Shown here in pieces: positions 8,458 to 16,304 of a stretch of DNA of 64,000 nucleotides (position 1 is its first letter; every line of letters begins with the position of its first letter). The translations under genes were made by a program, and so were the position numbers. The DNA lies in the NCBI RefSeq assembly GCF_024297185.1, contig NZ_JANCTD010000003.1:62001-126000 (forward strand). The letters are read 5' to 3'. Source of the stretch: Lewinella sp. JB7. Its GTDB lineage: Bacteria; Bacteroidota; Bacteroidia; Chitinophagales; Saprospiraceae. The notes under the pieces were generated by a model. The model was given only the letters and a program-made list of their open reading frames with translations. It made no database searches and had not been told where the DNA came from.

Positions 8458-9955
8458 AAACGACGCGGTTAATTCCTTTAACGTTATTGATGATGGAGCT
8501 GGACACGGCGGCCAGGAACTCGTAGGGCAGATGACTCCATTCGGCGGTCATGCCGTCGGTGGATGTCACGGCCCTTAACGCGACGGCCTGCTCGTAAGTG
8601 CGCTCGTCGCCCATCACGCCGACCGACTGCACGGGCAGCAGGATGGTTCCGGCCTGCCAGACCTGGTCGTACAGTCCGTACTCCCGCATTTTATTGATGT
8701 AGATCGCATCGGCCTCCTGGAGGAGCCGCACCTTCTCGGGGGTGATGTCGCCCAGAATGCGGATGGCGAGACCAGGGCCGGGGAAGGGATGTCGCCCGAT
8801 GAGGTGAGCCGGCATACCGAGTTCTCCCCCTACGCGACGAACCTCGTCCTTGAACAGGTTGCGCAGGGGTTCCACGATCTTTAGTCCCATCTTTTCGGGC
8901 AGTCCCCCCACGTTGTGGTGACTCTTGATGGTGACCGACGGTCCGTGAACGCTGACGCTTTCGATCACGTCGGGGTAGATCGTTCCCTGGGCGAGGTACT
9001 TGATGTTCGTCAGTTTCTTGGCTTCCCGCTCGAATACTTCGATGAACACCCGTCCGATAGCCTTGCGCTTGCGTTCGGGATCCGATTCGCCGGCGAGAGC
9101 GGAGTAAAACTCCTGCTTAGCGTCGATGGCCGTCACGTTGAGCCCCATACCTTCGTAGCTGCGTTCCACCTCCTCGAACTCATCCTTACGGAGCAATCCG
9201 TTATCGATAAAGAAGCAGAACAGGCGGTCTCCGATCGCCCGGTGCAGCAGCATGGCGGCCACGGAGCTGTCCACGCCGCCGCTGAGGCCGAGCAGTACGC
9301 GATCCTCCCCGACCTTCGTCCGTAGTTCTTCCACGGTTTGCTCGATGAAGTGGGCGGGAGTCCAGTCGCCGGAGCAGCCCGCGATATTGATCACGAAATT
9401 TCGGAGCAGTTGGGTACCGTCCAGGCTGTGGTACACCTCGGGGTGAAACTGAATGCAGTAAACCGGTGCACCAAAGCGACCATTTTCGCTACCAAAGGCG
9501 GCCACTTCCACGTCCGCCGTGGAGGCCAGCAACTCAAATCCGTCGGGCAGGTCCTGGATCGTATCCCCGTGCGACATCCAGACCTGGGAGCCGGTTTCGA
9601 TCTTTTCGAACAGTCCGGCGGAGCGGTGTACCCTGCCCAGATTGGCCTTGCCGTATTCCCGCTTCAGGCTGCGGCTGACGGTACCGCCGTAGTAGTCGGC
9701 GATGTACTGGGCGCCGTAGCAGATGCCGAGCACCGGGCGCTTGCCGATGATCGCCTCCAGATCGGGCCGCAGGGCACGCTCTTCCCGCACGCTAAAGGGA
9801 CTGCCGCTGAGGATGACCGCTTTGTAGCTGTCGTCCAGTTTGGGCACTTTGTTGTAGGGTACGATCTCGCTGTACACATTGAGCTCGCGGATCCGGCGCG
9901 CGATAAGCTGAGTATACTGGCTGCCAAAATCGAGGATGAGCACCTTTTCCGTCAT
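8414..9955 (-). CDS. guaA: GMP synthase (glutamine-hydrolysing)
   Basis: Converts XMP to GMP using ATP and glutamine-derived ammonia in purine synthesis. The 513-residue protein has the class I amidotransferase domain (VLGICYGAQ with nucleophile Cys79; FHPEVYHS), the PP-loop ATP pyrophosphatase motif [11 protein letters not shown], and the C-terminal dimerisation domain ([16 protein letters not shown]; ending with [18 protein letters not shown]). The ATG at 9953-9955 gives the standard [13 protein letters not shown]; the longer frame begins at a TTG. A -7 box, TATATTTG, ends only 5 nt before this ATG, implying a leaderless or nearly leaderless mRNA. Confidence 0.98.
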   Translation of the reverse strand: MTEKVLILDFGSQYTQLIARRIRELNVYSEIVPYNKVPKLDDSYKAVILSGSPFSVREERALRPDLEAIIGKRPVLGICYGAQYIADYYGGTVSRSLKREYGKANLGRVHRSAGLFEKIETGSQVWMSHGDTIQDLPDGFELLASTADVEVAAFGSENGRFGAPVYCIQFHPEVYHSLDGTQLLRNFVINIAGCSGDWTPAHFIEQTVEELRTKVGEDRVLLGLSGGVDSSVAAMLLHRAIGDRLFCFFIDNGLLRKDEFEEVERSYEGMGLNVTAIDAKQEFYSALAGESDPERKRKAIGRVFIEVFEREAKKLTNIKYLAQGTIYPDVIESVSVHGPSVTIKSHHNVGGLPEKMGLKIVEPLRNLFKDEVRRVGGELGMPAHLIGRHPFPGPGLAIRILGDITPEKVRLLQEADAIYINKMREYGLYDQVWQAGTILLPVQSVGVMGDERTYEQAVALRAVTSTDGMTAEWSHLPYEFLAAVSSSIINNVKGINRVVYDISTKPPATIEWE

Positions 9956-9960
9956 GGCCG

Positions 9961-9968
9961 CAAATATA
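9961..9968 (-). promoter_or_regulatory. guaA -7 promoter box
   Basis: TATATTTG on the minus strand matches the Bacteroidota -7 consensus TAnnTTTG. It ends 5 nt upstream of the guaA ATG, so transcription should begin at or very near the start codon. No clear TTG at the -33 position is seen. Confidence 0.6.
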
Positions 9969-10051
9969 GGCAAGGAGTTCGCTCCTGGTACCGGGGCGGG
10001 GCCGCAGGAGCCGGCTAAATCGGAAAAGCCAGGGTTTCCGGTGGGGAACCT

Positions 10052-10372
10052 TTACATATTGCACTGGCAATTTTCCAGACACTCGATGATCAGACTGACG
10101 TCCCGTTCCTTCAGGGAGTACATCACGGATCTTCCGTCGCGCTTAGCACTGAGGATGCCCTTCAGTTTCATGGTCTGCAGGTGGTGACTTACCAACGACT
10201 GCTCGCTTTCCAGAGCGTCCGTAATGTTACTCACGCTCAGTCGCGGATGCTGCTCCAGCAAGTGCACGATGCCCAGACGGAGTGGATGCGCGACCGTCTT
10301 CAATATAAAGGCGATCCGTTCCAGTTTTTCGGCTTCCTGGGGGTTGAGTACGGTAGGCTTAATATCTGGCAC
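10052..10372 (-). CDS. ArsR-family transcriptional regulator
   Basis: Small winged-helix DNA-binding protein of 106 residues. The ArsR pattern is clear: LKTVAHPLRLGIVHLLEQH, recognition helix SEQSLVSHHLQTMKLKGILSAKRDGRSVMYSLK. The C-terminus ends ECLENCQCNM, giving three clustered cysteines that could bind metal or sense thiol oxidation, although many Bacteroidota members regulate without metal. Start is GTG at 10372. It sits alone between guaA and mdh, all on the minus strand. A short inverted repeat just upstream may be its own operator. Confidence 0.9.
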   Translation of the reverse strand: MPDIKPTVLNPQEAEKLERIAFILKTVAHPLRLGIVHLLEQHPRLSVSNITDALESEQSLVSHHLQTMKLKGILSAKRDGRSVMYSLKERDVSLIIECLENCQCNM

Positions 10373-10379
10373 AGCGCGG

Positions 10380-10403
10380 AAGGATTGATAAGGAGTGATC
10401 CTT
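10380..10403. promoter_or_regulatory. Possible ArsR-type operator
   Basis: Inverted repeat AAGGAT (10380-10385) and ATCCTT (10398-10403) separated by 12 bp, located 7 bp upstream of the ArsR-family start codon. ArsR/SmtB operators are usually imperfect palindromes with similar spacing near their own promoter. Binding is inferred from position only. Confidence 0.45.
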
Positions 10404-10446
10404 TATACGCGCGGGGGGAGGTAAAGGTTGGGGGGAGGGGGGGGGT

Positions 10447-10510
10447 GGTAGTGTGGTAGGGTAGTAATCTGGTCATACCAAACTACCACATTACTTGACT
10501 ACCACATTAC
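10447..10510. repeat. Short direct and inverted repeats downstream of mdh
   Basis: ACTACCACATTAC occurs twice in tandem (10482-10494 and 10498-10510) and a near-complement GTAGTGTGGTAG lies at 10447-10458. These can fold a hairpin in the transcript leaving mdh on the minus strand, but there is no T tract, so terminator function is uncertain. A G-rich tract at 10410-10446 precedes it. Confidence 0.5.
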
Positions 10511-10522
10511 CATTCCACCATT

Positions 10523-11455
10523 CTAAATATCCAGTCCCTCAAAAACCTCCATCACTTCCCGTACGTGGTCGGCGCTGGTGTTCAGGAGGTCCATTTCCTG
10601 ATCGTTGAGTTTGAGTTCGATGACCTGGGCGATGCCCTCCTTACCGAGCTTAACGGGGACGCCGAGGAAGATGCCGGACATACCGTACTCTCCGTCCAGC
10701 TGGGCGCAGCAGGGGAAGATGCGGTTCTCGTCGCGGACGATGCTGGCGACCATCTGAGCGGCGGCGGCGCCGGGAGCATACCAGGCCGAAGTGCCCATCA
10801 GTTTGACGAGCTCTCCCCCACCCGATTTGGTGCGTTCGACAATGGCGTCGAGATCCTCATCCGAGATCATTTCGGTCACCGGAATACCGCTGACGGTGGT
10901 GTAGCGGGGCAGCGGCACCATGGTATCGCCGTGGCCACCGAGCAACATTGCCTGGATGTCCTTCGGGCTGACGTCGAGGGCCGTAGCGAGGAAGGCGCGG
11001 TAGCGGGCCGTATCCAGGATGCCGGCCATACCGAACACCCGGTTGCGGGGCAGACCACTGGCCTTGTGCGCGGCGTGGGTCATGACGTCCAGCGGGTTGG
11101 ACACGACAATGATGATGGGGTTCTTGGAGTATTCCATGATCGACTTGGTCACCATGGTCACGATCTTGGCGTTGGTCGAGATCAGGTCATCGCGGCTCAT
11201 GCCGGGCTTGCGGGGGATACCGGCGGTAATGACCACGATGTCGCTATCGGCGGTGGCGGCGTAGTCCTCCGTACCCGTGAGCCGGGTGCTGTAATTATCA
11301 ATGCTGGCCTGCTGCCAGGAATCCAGGGCCTTACCCCGGGCCATGTCACCCTTAATATCGAGGACCACGACTTCGCGGACCAGATCCTTATGGGCGAGAA
11401 CATTGGCGACGGTGGCTCCGACATTTCCGGCGCCGACAACAGTTACTTTACTCAT
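10523..11455 (-). CDS. mdh: Malate dehydrogenase
   Basis: NAD-dependent oxidation of malate to oxaloacetate in the citric acid cycle. The 310-residue protein of the LDH-like MDH group begins MSKVTVVGAGNVGATVANVLA (Rossmann GxGxxG), has VVITAGIPRKPGMSRDDL with the substrate-binding Arg residues, the NPLDVMTH segment, and the catalytic His in MLLGGHGDTMVPL. Length and motifs are complete. It is preceded by a good promoter and stands as a single gene. Confidence 0.97.
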   Translation of the reverse strand: MSKVTVVGAGNVGATVANVLAHKDLVREVVVLDIKGDMARGKALDSWQQASIDNYSTRLTGTEDYAATADSDIVVITAGIPRKPGMSRDDLISTNAKIVTMVTKSIMEYSKNPIIIVVSNPLDVMTHAAHKASGLPRNRVFGMAGILDTARYRAFLATALDVSPKDIQAMLLGGHGDTMVPLPRYTTVSGIPVTEMISDEDLDAIVERTKSGGGELVKLMGTSAWYAPGAAAAQMVASIVRDENRIFPCCAQLDGEYGMSGIFLGVPVKLGKEGIAQVIELKLNDQEMDLLNTSADHVREVMEVFEGLDI

Positions 11456-11534
11456 TATTGCTGTTCGTTTAAATTGATTTGGCTGTACTCCTCCGGTGGA
11501 GGCAGTACGGGTTAAGATTAATTCAGGGAGTTGG

Positions 11535-11568
11535 CGAAAGTAGCCAAATTTGTGCTGACGCCCACAAA
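11535..11568 (-). promoter_or_regulatory. mdh promoter
   Basis: On the minus strand TTTG (11565-11568) and TACTTTCG (11535-11542) are separated by 22 bp, close to the Bacteroidota arrangement TTTG-N19to21-TAnnTTTG with one mismatch in the -7 box. It lies about 80 bp upstream of the mdh ATG. Confidence 0.5.
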
Positions 11569-11633
11569 TGCCGCGATACTGACCGTTTATCAGGGGACTC
11601 CGGGGTACTTTTACCCAACCCTACCTTCCCCCG

Positions 11634-13154
11634 ATGACGATAAAGCGACTAACGGTTTTTAGTTTACTACTCTTCTTCACGGTGTGCCAACTGCCCGCCC
11701 AAACGTCGCCGCCAACCCAGGTTTGCGGCACCACCGGGCGCTCCCCGTGGTTGGATAAATACCAGGCCGGTAAGATCGCTCCGCTGCCCAAGTCGGCCGC
11801 CACCCAGTACATCCCCGTCCACCTCACCATCGTGGGCGAAGACGAAGGTTCGGGCTACGCCGATCCGCTGACGCTCGTCCAGAGCTTCCAGTTACTGAAC
11901 CAGGACTTCAGCGGACTCAACATTCAGTTCTATATCGACGGCGACATCGACTACTTGAACAGCTCGATCTATTACGACCATGACTTTAATAACGGTCGCG
12001 ATCTGCTCACCAACTTCAATCGCCGCAACGTCTTCAACAACTACGTCGTTGGCAATCCCGCCGGCAACTGCGGATACTACAGCGCCGCCGAGGATGCCAT
12101 CGTACTGGGAGTCGGATGCATCAATGGAGGTGACCGCACCTGGAGTCACGAGGTGGGGCACTTCCTCGGACTTCCCCATACCTTCTACGGCTGGGAAGGC
12201 GTCGGAGAGATCAGCAAGGTCGAGGCCTTCGACAAGCCCGCTCCCACCACCGTCACCCTCGGCCGCCAGTCGGTCGAAGTGGAACGGGTCGACGGCAGCA
12301 ACTGCGCCGACGCGGCCGATGGTTTCTGCGATACGCCCCCCGATTACCTTCCCGAGCGCTGGCAGTGTAACAACGCGGGCGTCTACGCCGACAGCCTGCT
12401 CGATCCCGACTCCACCCGCTTCGTGGTGCACGGTAAGAACATCATGTCCTACGCCAACGACCGCTGCGTAGAAGAGTTTTCGGAGGAGCAGATTACCGCC
12501 ATGACCACCAACCTCGGAGGACGCACCGGACTGGCCATCACCAACCCTCCGGCCTTCGCGGCGGCACGGGCGGAAGACCTCACCATTCTTTCTCCCGCCG
12601 ATCGTGCCGTGGCTACTTATTCGGATGAGGTCACGCTGGTGTGGAACACCGTACCCAACGCCGACTTTTACCTGGTTCAGCTCAACATCAGCTCCAACTT
12701 CAACGGCAGCGTCTTCACCTCCTTCTTTACGTCCGACACCAGCGCGGTCATCCGCAATATCCTGACCCCCAACCGGCGATACTACTGGCGGGTCCGCCCG
12801 CTGAACCGTTATGATCTCAGCGGATCGTTCAGCGAAATCAGCCAGTTCCGCAACGGAGCCACGACCACCGCTACGATCGATCCGGCCTTCGATGCCGCCA
12901 TCAGTCTTGCTCCCAACCCCGTCGGCGGCGGGCAGGAGCTACGGCTCAGTGGCAGCGGCCTCACGAATGGGCGGCTGGAGTACACGCTGTTTTCCTCCGA
13001 CGGACGACAACTGCTCCGCAGGGACGGCGTACAGCTAACCAACGGATCGTTTCAACAAACCATATCTACGGCCTCCCTATCTCCGGGCGTCTACTTTTTG
13101 CGCATGACTCTCGACGGGCGACTTTCCACCCGACGCCTGGTCATTACGCCTTAG
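11634..13154 (+). CDS. Secreted M43-type zinc metalloprotease with T9SS C-terminal domain
   Basis: Exported protease of the pappalysin/cytophagalysin family. The 506-residue precursor has a signal peptide (MTIKRLTVFSLLLFFTVCQLPAQ), a catalytic domain with the extended zinc motif HEVGHFLGLPH at 172-182 (ligands His172, His176, His182; base Glu173), and a Met-turn candidate NIMSYAND. A fibronectin III-like segment follows (about 310-410), then a C-terminal sorting domain (ISLAPNPVGGG to VYFLRMTLDGRLSTRRLVITP) of the type IX secretion type A kind. It is therefore likely exported across the outer membrane and attached or released. Confidence 0.92.
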   Translation: MTIKRLTVFSLLLFFTVCQLPAQTSPPTQVCGTTGRSPWLDKYQAGKIAPLPKSAATQYIPVHLTIVGEDEGSGYADPLTLVQSFQLLNQDFSGLNIQFYIDGDIDYLNSSIYYDHDFNNGRDLLTNFNRRNVFNNYVVGNPAGNCGYYSAAEDAIVLGVGCINGGDRTWSHEVGHFLGLPHTFYGWEGVGEISKVEAFDKPAPTTVTLGRQSVEVERVDGSNCADAADGFCDTPPDYLPERWQCNNAGVYADSLLDPDSTRFVVHGKNIMSYANDRCVEEFSEEQITAMTTNLGGRTGLAITNPPAFAAARAEDLTILSPADRAVATYSDEVTLVWNTVPNADFYLVQLNISSNFNGSVFTSFFTSDTSAVIRNILTPNRRYYWRVRPLNRYDLSGSFSEISQFRNGATTTATIDPAFDAAISLAPNPVGGGQELRLSGSGLTNGRLEYTLFSSDGRQLLRRDGVQLTNGSFQQTISTASLSPGVYFLRMTLDGRLSTRRLVITP

Positions 13155-13172
13155 AGAGCAGCCGGCCTCCCC

Positions 13173-15323
13173 TCAGTCCACTACCGTCATCTCGGCGACC
13201 AGATGGGGCGCACCCCCGAATTTGTCGATCAGGAAGAGCACGTAGCGAATATCCACCATGATGTTGCGGCAAATGGCGGGATCGTAGTGCACGTCGGACA
13301 TCGTACTCTGCCAGGTTCGGTCGAAGTTCAAACCCACCAGTTGTCCCTTGCCGTTCAGCGCGGGACTTCCGCTGTTGCCACCGGTCGTGTGATTAGATCC
13401 CAGCACGCAGACGGGCATACGGCCGTCCTCCGTGGCGTAGGGGCCGTAATCCTTCTCCCGGTACAGGGTGCGCAGTTTCTCCGGTACGTCGAATTCGTAG
13501 TCGCCCGGCACGTACTTATCCATGACGCCGTCGAGGTAGGTCTGGTGGGTAAAGGTCTCCCCTTCCAGGCCCGTGAATCCTTCGTATTTACCGTAACTGA
13601 CGCGCAGCGTACTGTTCGCGTCCGGGTAGAACCGCCGGTCCGGAAAGAACCGCAATAGTCCATCCATATAGGCACGCTGGAGGCCGTTGATCCGTTCTGC
13701 GTAAGCGTTGTAGTAATCGATCACGTGCCGCTCATTGTGCCGGTTGAGTTGGCGCGCGAACTGGAACGCCCGGTCCGCCCGTACGTACTCGACAAACTCT
13801 TCGGGGTCCCGTTGCAGCAATTCGATGAGCCGGTCTCCACGGGTGAGATAACTTCCGGCAAACAGCTCGTCAATCAGTTTACCCGGAGTACCCGCAAATG
13901 CAAGTTGATCCCGTACGAAGGGCGACTGATCGTCCGGTGAGACGGCAGCCACGTATGCTTCAAACAAGGACCTGGCTACCCGCCGGTCGATGTCCGGATG
14001 ATACCCCCGGTAAAAAGCGCGCAGATCTTCCAGCAGGGCGGGTACCCGTTGTCTGAAGGCTTCCGCGCCGTTGTTGTCGGCTATCCGCATACGGGCCTCC
14101 AGGAGGTTGGCCATCCGGAATAAGTCGACGTTATAGTTGATCTCTCCCACGTAAGCGCGAACGATTTCGGCCGGCAGCCGGTCGGCGTACAGTCGCTCCA
14201 ACTCGGGTAACAAGGCTTGGTACTCCGCGCGGGCGGTCGGCTTTGCCTCCAGCCGCTGCCGGAACTCCCGCTCCAGCGCGCGTCGTTGTTCGATGGCTCC
14301 GACGGCTGCTACTCCCTGACTTTCCCCCCGCCACTTCTTCCAGGCGTTGGCGATGCGGGCTTGTTTGGAGGCGTAGTCGATTCTTACCTGAGGGTCGGCC
14401 CGCATGGCGCTATCGATGACGGCTAGGCTGCGGTCGCGCATCCCAATGCGAATGGGATTGATCACCTCGGTCCGCTGCACCATCGCCGTGGCGGGCAGGT
14501 ACAGATCCGTAGTGCCCGGAAAACCGAAGATCATCGAAAAGTCACCCGGTTTCACCCCGGCGGTACTTACTTCTAGATGGCGTTTGGGTACGAGGGGCAC
14601 GTTCGTTTCGCTGTAGTCCGCCGGGCTTCCGTCCGGGGCGGCGTAGATGCGGAACAGACTGAAATCGCCGGTATGCCGTGGCCATTCCCAGTTATCGGTG
14701 TCGGCACCAAACTTACCGATCGACGACGGAGGTGCGCCCACCAGCCGCACGTCGGGATAGGTTTTCGTGACGAAGGCATAGTACTGGTTGCCCTCGTAGA
14801 AGGGTTTGATCAGCACCTCGGTGTGCGCGGGCAACTCGTAGGTAGCCTTCAGCGCCGCGGTATTCACTTGGATGATACGTGCCCGTTCCCGCTCGTCGGT
14901 GGTATCCGTAATGCCCGCCGTGATCCGATCCGTTACGTCGTCGATGCGCTCGATGAAGGTCACGAACAGTCCCGGATTCGGCAATTCTTCCTGCGTGTTC
15001 ATCGCCCAGAATCCGTCCTCCAGATAGTTATGTTCCAGGGTGGAGTGGTCCTGAATCGCGCCGAAACCGCAGTGATGATTCGTGAGAACCAGTCCCCGGT
15101 TGCTGATCACTTCCCCGGTGCAAAAGCCGCCGAAGTGCACGATGGCGTCCTTTAGGCTGCCGGCATTAATGCTGTAAATATCCTCGGCCGAGATTTCCAT
15201 GCCCATCGACTGCATTTCCTCCTCATTGAGGTTTTCCAGCAGGAGGGGCAACCACATCCCGCCCCCGGCACTCAGGGGGGCGATCGTCAGGAGAAAAGCG
15301 ATAAGGGATAGCGCGTAACGCAT
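13173..15323 (-). CDS. S46-family dipeptidyl-peptidase, DPP11-like (Asp/Glu-specific predicted)
   Basis: Periplasmic serine exopeptidase removing N-terminal dipeptides. Starting at ATG 15321-15323 gives a 716-residue protein with a signal peptide (MRYALSLIAFLLTIAPLSAGG); the longer frame would overlap the next gene and bury the signal. The triad is visible: His84 in LTNHHCGF, Asp220 in EWPRHTGDFSLFR, Ser651 in TTGGNSGSPA. An Arg lies 18 residues after the serine (Arg669 in NFDRTW), the spacing of the Arg that gives Porphyromonas DPP11 its acidic P1 preference, whereas DPP7 has Gly there. DPP11 is thus favoured over DPP7. Confidence 0.92.
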   Translation of the reverse strand: MRYALSLIAFLLTIAPLSAGGGMWLPLLLENLNEEEMQSMGMEISAEDIYSINAGSLKDAIVHFGGFCTGEVISNRGLVLTNHHCGFGAIQDHSTLEHNYLEDGFWAMNTQEELPNPGLFVTFIERIDDVTDRITAGITDTTDERERARIIQVNTAALKATYELPAHTEVLIKPFYEGNQYYAFVTKTYPDVRLVGAPPSSIGKFGADTDNWEWPRHTGDFSLFRIYAAPDGSPADYSETNVPLVPKRHLEVSTAGVKPGDFSMIFGFPGTTDLYLPATAMVQRTEVINPIRIGMRDRSLAVIDSAMRADPQVRIDYASKQARIANAWKKWRGESQGVAAVGAIEQRRALEREFRQRLEAKPTARAEYQALLPELERLYADRLPAEIVRAYVGEINYNVDLFRMANLLEARMRIADNNGAEAFRQRVPALLEDLRAFYRGYHPDIDRRVARSLFEAYVAAVSPDDQSPFVRDQLAFAGTPGKLIDELFAGSYLTRGDRLIELLQRDPEEFVEYVRADRAFQFARQLNRHNERHVIDYYNAYAERINGLQRAYMDGLLRFFPDRRFYPDANSTLRVSYGKYEGFTGLEGETFTHQTYLDGVMDKYVPGDYEFDVPEKLRTLYREKDYGPYATEDGRMPVCVLGSNHTTGGNSGSPALNGKGQLVGLNFDRTWQSTMSDVHYDPAICRNIMVDIRYVLFLIDKFGGAPHLVAEMTVVD

Positions 15324-15346
15324 GTAGCTATAATTGTAGGGGCTTC

Positions 15347-16288
15347 CTAGGCGAAGGCCCGGGTAATTTTTTGGTATAGGGTGCGGGCGTGGCCTTCTTC
15401 GGCTTCGAAGCTCCATCCGGCGATGTGGGGCGTGAGTACGGTACGATCGCTGCGCCGCAGGTACTGGTAGGGCTCGGGCAGTTGATCGGGATCCAGCTTC
15501 ACGAAACTCTGTTCCTCATACTCGTTCACGTCCAGGGCGGCGCCCAGAATACGTCCCGACTCCATGGCTTCCACCAGATCGGCCGTACGTACGACCTGCC
15601 CCCGCGCCGTATTGATCAGGTAGATCGGCTTGGCGAAGCGTTCGATCCAGTCCCGATCTACGTAGTTGTGATTGCCCTCCAGGAAAATGTGCAGACTTAC
15701 CACATCTGCTTTGGCCTGTAGCTCTTCCAAACTTACCTGGGTCGCGTAGTCGTCGCCGTAATCCGAGCGGTACTTATCGTGGGTGATGACCCGGCAACCG
15801 AACCCACTGAGCCGGCGGGCCGTCATCTGTCCCATATTTCCGTAACCGATGAGCCCGACGGTCAGGTACTGGAGTTCGGTCCCCGTGTTTCCGCGCCGTA
15901 CCCACTGCCCGGCCCTTACCTGACGATCGGCCCGCCCCAGGTGGTTGAGTAGCATCAGTAACATGCCTACGGTATGTTCGGCCACCGTATGCTTACTCCC
16001 CTCGGGACTGTTAAATACGGTCACCCCGCGTTCCCGGGCGTAGTCAAGATCTATGTGATCGGTACCCACTCCCCAGCGTGCCACGAACTTCAGGCGGGGG
16101 CCGGCGGCATCCAGCAACGCCCGATCGATGTTCAGGCGCGACCGGACCACGATACCGTCGTACTCCGGCAGAATAGACAGGACACGGGCGCGGGCGCAGG
16201 AGCTGTGATCATCGACTAAGTGCCCATCCGCTTCGAGCGCGTCCCGCAGAAAGGGGTGAGCCGGGGGATCCAAAAATATGATCTTCAT
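15347..16288 (-). CDS. D-2-hydroxyacid dehydrogenase (phosphoglycerate dehydrogenase-like)
   Basis: NAD-dependent oxidoreductase of 313 residues with the D-isomer 2-hydroxyacid dehydrogenase layout: split substrate domain, central Rossmann motif VGLIGYGNMGQMTARRL, and catalytic Arg (NTARGQVV), Glu and His (LTPHIAGWS). The segment RWGVGTDHIDLDYARERGVTVFNSPEGSKHTVAEH resembles serA-type enzymes. It lacks ACT domains. The ATG at 16286-16288 (MKIIFLDPP) is chosen; an upstream in-frame ATG would overlap the murF-alr stop codon. It may be SerA, but other 2-hydroxyacids are possible. Confidence 0.88.
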   Translation of the reverse strand: MKIIFLDPPAHPFLRDALEADGHLVDDHSSCARARVLSILPEYDGIVVRSRLNIDRALLDAAGPRLKFVARWGVGTDHIDLDYARERGVTVFNSPEGSKHTVAEHTVGMLLMLLNHLGRADRQVRAGQWVRRGNTGTELQYLTVGLIGYGNMGQMTARRLSGFGCRVITHDKYRSDYGDDYATQVSLEELQAKADVVSLHIFLEGNHNYVDRDWIERFAKPIYLINTARGQVVRTADLVEAMESGRILGAALDVNEYEEQSFVKLDPDQLPEPYQYLRRSDRTVLTPHIAGWSFEAEEGHARTLYQKITRAFA

Positions 16289-16304
16289 GGGGGCCCAAGT
16301 TATG

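Noticed and set aside
13173..15416. Longer S46 start at 15416
   Set aside because: It overlaps the preceding gene's coding region and places an unlikely Arg-rich stretch before a good signal peptide; ATG 15323 is better.
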